The notes under the pieces were generated by a model that made no database searches, was not told the DNA's origin, and worked only from the letters and a program-made list of their open reading frames with translations. This document shows, piece after piece, positions 6,004 through 6,658 of a stretch of DNA of 6,658 bases (position 1 is its first letter; each line of letters starts with the position of its first letter). The position numbers were made by a program, and so were the translations under genes. The stretch comes from an uncultured Collinsella sp. (GTDB lineage: Bacteria > Actinomycetota > Coriobacteriia > Coriobacteriales > Coriobacteriaceae), in contig CAUGJN010000107.1 in NCBI GenBank assembly GCA_959599635.1, forward strand, positions 1-6,658, given 5' to 3'.

Positions 6004-6152
6004 AAAACGGCCTATTTACTACGTTTAAGCAATAGGGGTCGACCATACCCGCCATTTTTGAAAAATGGCAAGCTGTCTACCAGCGGTTTTGTTTTCATGA
6101 AATCTGGGGTGGTCGAGGGTGCTCAACTAAACGTAGTAAATGGGCGCATTTT
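6004..6152. repeat. Inverted pair of 61-nt units between convergent genes
   Basis: Two 61-base units, 6004-6064 on the + strand and 6152-6092 on the minus strand, face each other across a 27-base centre. They share in the same order AAAA, GCC, the 14-mer ATTTACTACGTTTA (6014-6027 and 6141-6128), then 11 unrelated bases, then TCGACCA (6039-6045 and 6116-6110), CCC, ATTT and TGAAAA. The outer 18 bases alone can form a stem (6010-6027 with 6128-6145, one G-T pair). The element fills the gap between the PLP-family gene and the ModE-like gene, which converge. Each side has GGCC or GGGC followed within a few bases by TTTT, so it may end transcription from both directions. Alternatively it is a small MITE-like or dispersed intergenic repeat; no target duplication or transposase is visible. 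The symmetry is certain, the role is inferred. Confidence 0.8.
6051..6069. repeat. Perfect 19-base palindrome inside the inverted element
   Basis: GCCATTTTTGAAAAATGGC is fully symmetric about base 6060 and could form a short hairpin with a three-base loop. It overlaps the inner end of the left 61-nt unit. The right unit carries a diverged form here (ATTTCATGAAAA) that is not a full palindrome. It could be a protein-binding site or the tip of a side hairpin. Confidence 0.7.
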
Positions 6153-6206
6153 ATGGCGCGCGTCTTAATTCGTTAGTGCGGCGGACCAATAATCAGCCCA
6201 GATAGT

Positions 6207-6554
6207 CTACTTTGCATTGATGCTGGCGATGAGGTCGTTGGCTTTGGTGGCAATGACTTGGTTTATGTCGGCCTGCAGCTCCTCGTAGACCGCGATGGCG
6301 CGTTCGCCGGCGGGGGTGAGCGATGATCCGCGGGCTCCGTCGCGCTCGATGAGCTTACAACCAAGCTGGCCTTCGGCTTCATTCACGATGCGCCACGCTT
6401 TGGAATAGGCCATTCCCATGCTCTTGGCGGCACGGTTGAGCGAGTGCTCGCGGGCAATACCCTGCAGCAGCAAGACGCAGCCATGACCAAACACGCCCGG
6501 CAAATCCTTGTCGCACGATTGAATGACCAGTCGCGCCGTCGTCTTGTACTCCAT
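6207..6554 (-). CDS. ModE-like winged-helix transcriptional regulator (DNA-binding domain only)
   Basis: A 115-residue protein resembling the N-terminal DNA-binding domain of ModE, the molybdate-responsive regulator. The segment HSLNRAAKSMGMAYSKAWRI (37-56) matches the ModE-type HTH, in which GSI..AAK.LGMSY..AW is typical. The wing follows with LIERDGARGSSLTPAGERAI (68-87), and a helix at 88-100 ends the domain. Full ModE has additional C-terminal molybdate-binding (MOP) domains, absent here, so this is a stand-alone domain whose signal is unknown. Such short forms are common and are often labelled LysR-type HTH proteins. The start ATG at 6554-6552 is preceded on the minus strand by GGGGAG about 11 bases upstream, a slightly long spacing. 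The gene converges with the PLP-family gene. Its target genes, possibly molybdenum-related, would lie beyond the window. Confidence 0.82.
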   Translation of the reverse strand: MEYKTTARLVIQSCDKDLPGVFGHGCVLLLQGIAREHSLNRAAKSMGMAYSKAWRIVNEAEGQLGCKLIERDGARGSSLTPAGERAIAVYEELQADINQVIATKANDLIASINAK

Positions 6555-6658
6555 GTACTACACGTCTCCCCGCTAAAGTGTTTGCTGGGTAAACGCAATG
6601 CCCGCGTCAAACCCTCGTGTGCTCTTCTTAAATCATGCATTGTAGCAGTCAAAGTGCG
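6555..6658 (-). promoter_or_regulatory. Leader of the ModE-like gene with possible -10
   Basis: Reading the minus strand, TACAAT (6644-6639) is a good -10 hexamer about 85 bases upstream of the ATG; its -35 would fall outside the window. TTTGAC appears twice on this strand (near 6652 and 6610) as possible -35 elements, but neither has a convincing -10 at 17 bases. No coding region is supported here. Confidence 0.3.

Overview
This window looks like chromosomal DNA from a high-GC, Gram-positive gut actinobacterium, most likely Collinsella or a close relative in the Coriobacteriia. The basis is GC-rich codon use, frequent GTG starts and the character of the encoded proteins. This is recognition from memory, not a database result.

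Layout. Bases 1-425 hold the C-terminal part of a DUF4956-type membrane protein that begins upstream of the window. Bases 426-688 are a GC-rich, palindrome-rich spacer. Bases 689-4892 form a compact sucrose-utilisation locus, all on the + strand: a LacI-family repressor (scrR-like), a control region with two identical operator-like sites, a sucrose-type PTS EIIBC permease (scrA) and a GH32 sucrose-6-phosphate hydrolase (scrB). A textbook intrinsic terminator follows scrB. Bases 4989-5981 encode a shortened, apparently degenerate member of the Cys/Met-metabolism PLP-enzyme family. Bases 5982-6206 lie between two convergent genes and carry a striking 149-nt element made of two diverged 61-nt units in head-to-head inverted orientation. 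Bases 6207-6554 on the minus strand encode a small ModE-like winged-helix regulator. The last ~100 bases hold its leader and a possible promoter.

How the genes work together. ScrA is inferred to import sucrose and phosphorylate it to sucrose-6-phosphate. ScrB would then split this into glucose-6-phosphate and fructose. The LacI-type protein probably represses scrAB by binding the two TGAAAACGATTACA sites, which flank an AT-rich candidate -10 upstream of scrA. ScrA has no EIIA domain and no fructokinase gene is visible, so both must be supplied from elsewhere. A hairpin between scrA and scrB may tune the ratio of the two products.

The sucrose locus itself is a well-known kind of system. The less ordinary signals are the PLP-family protein that seems to have lost its Schiff-base lysine, the paired inverted 61-nt units, the direct-repeat operator arrangement, and the palindromic spacer after the DUF4956 gene. 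I did not find convincing evidence for a wholly new multi-gene system here.
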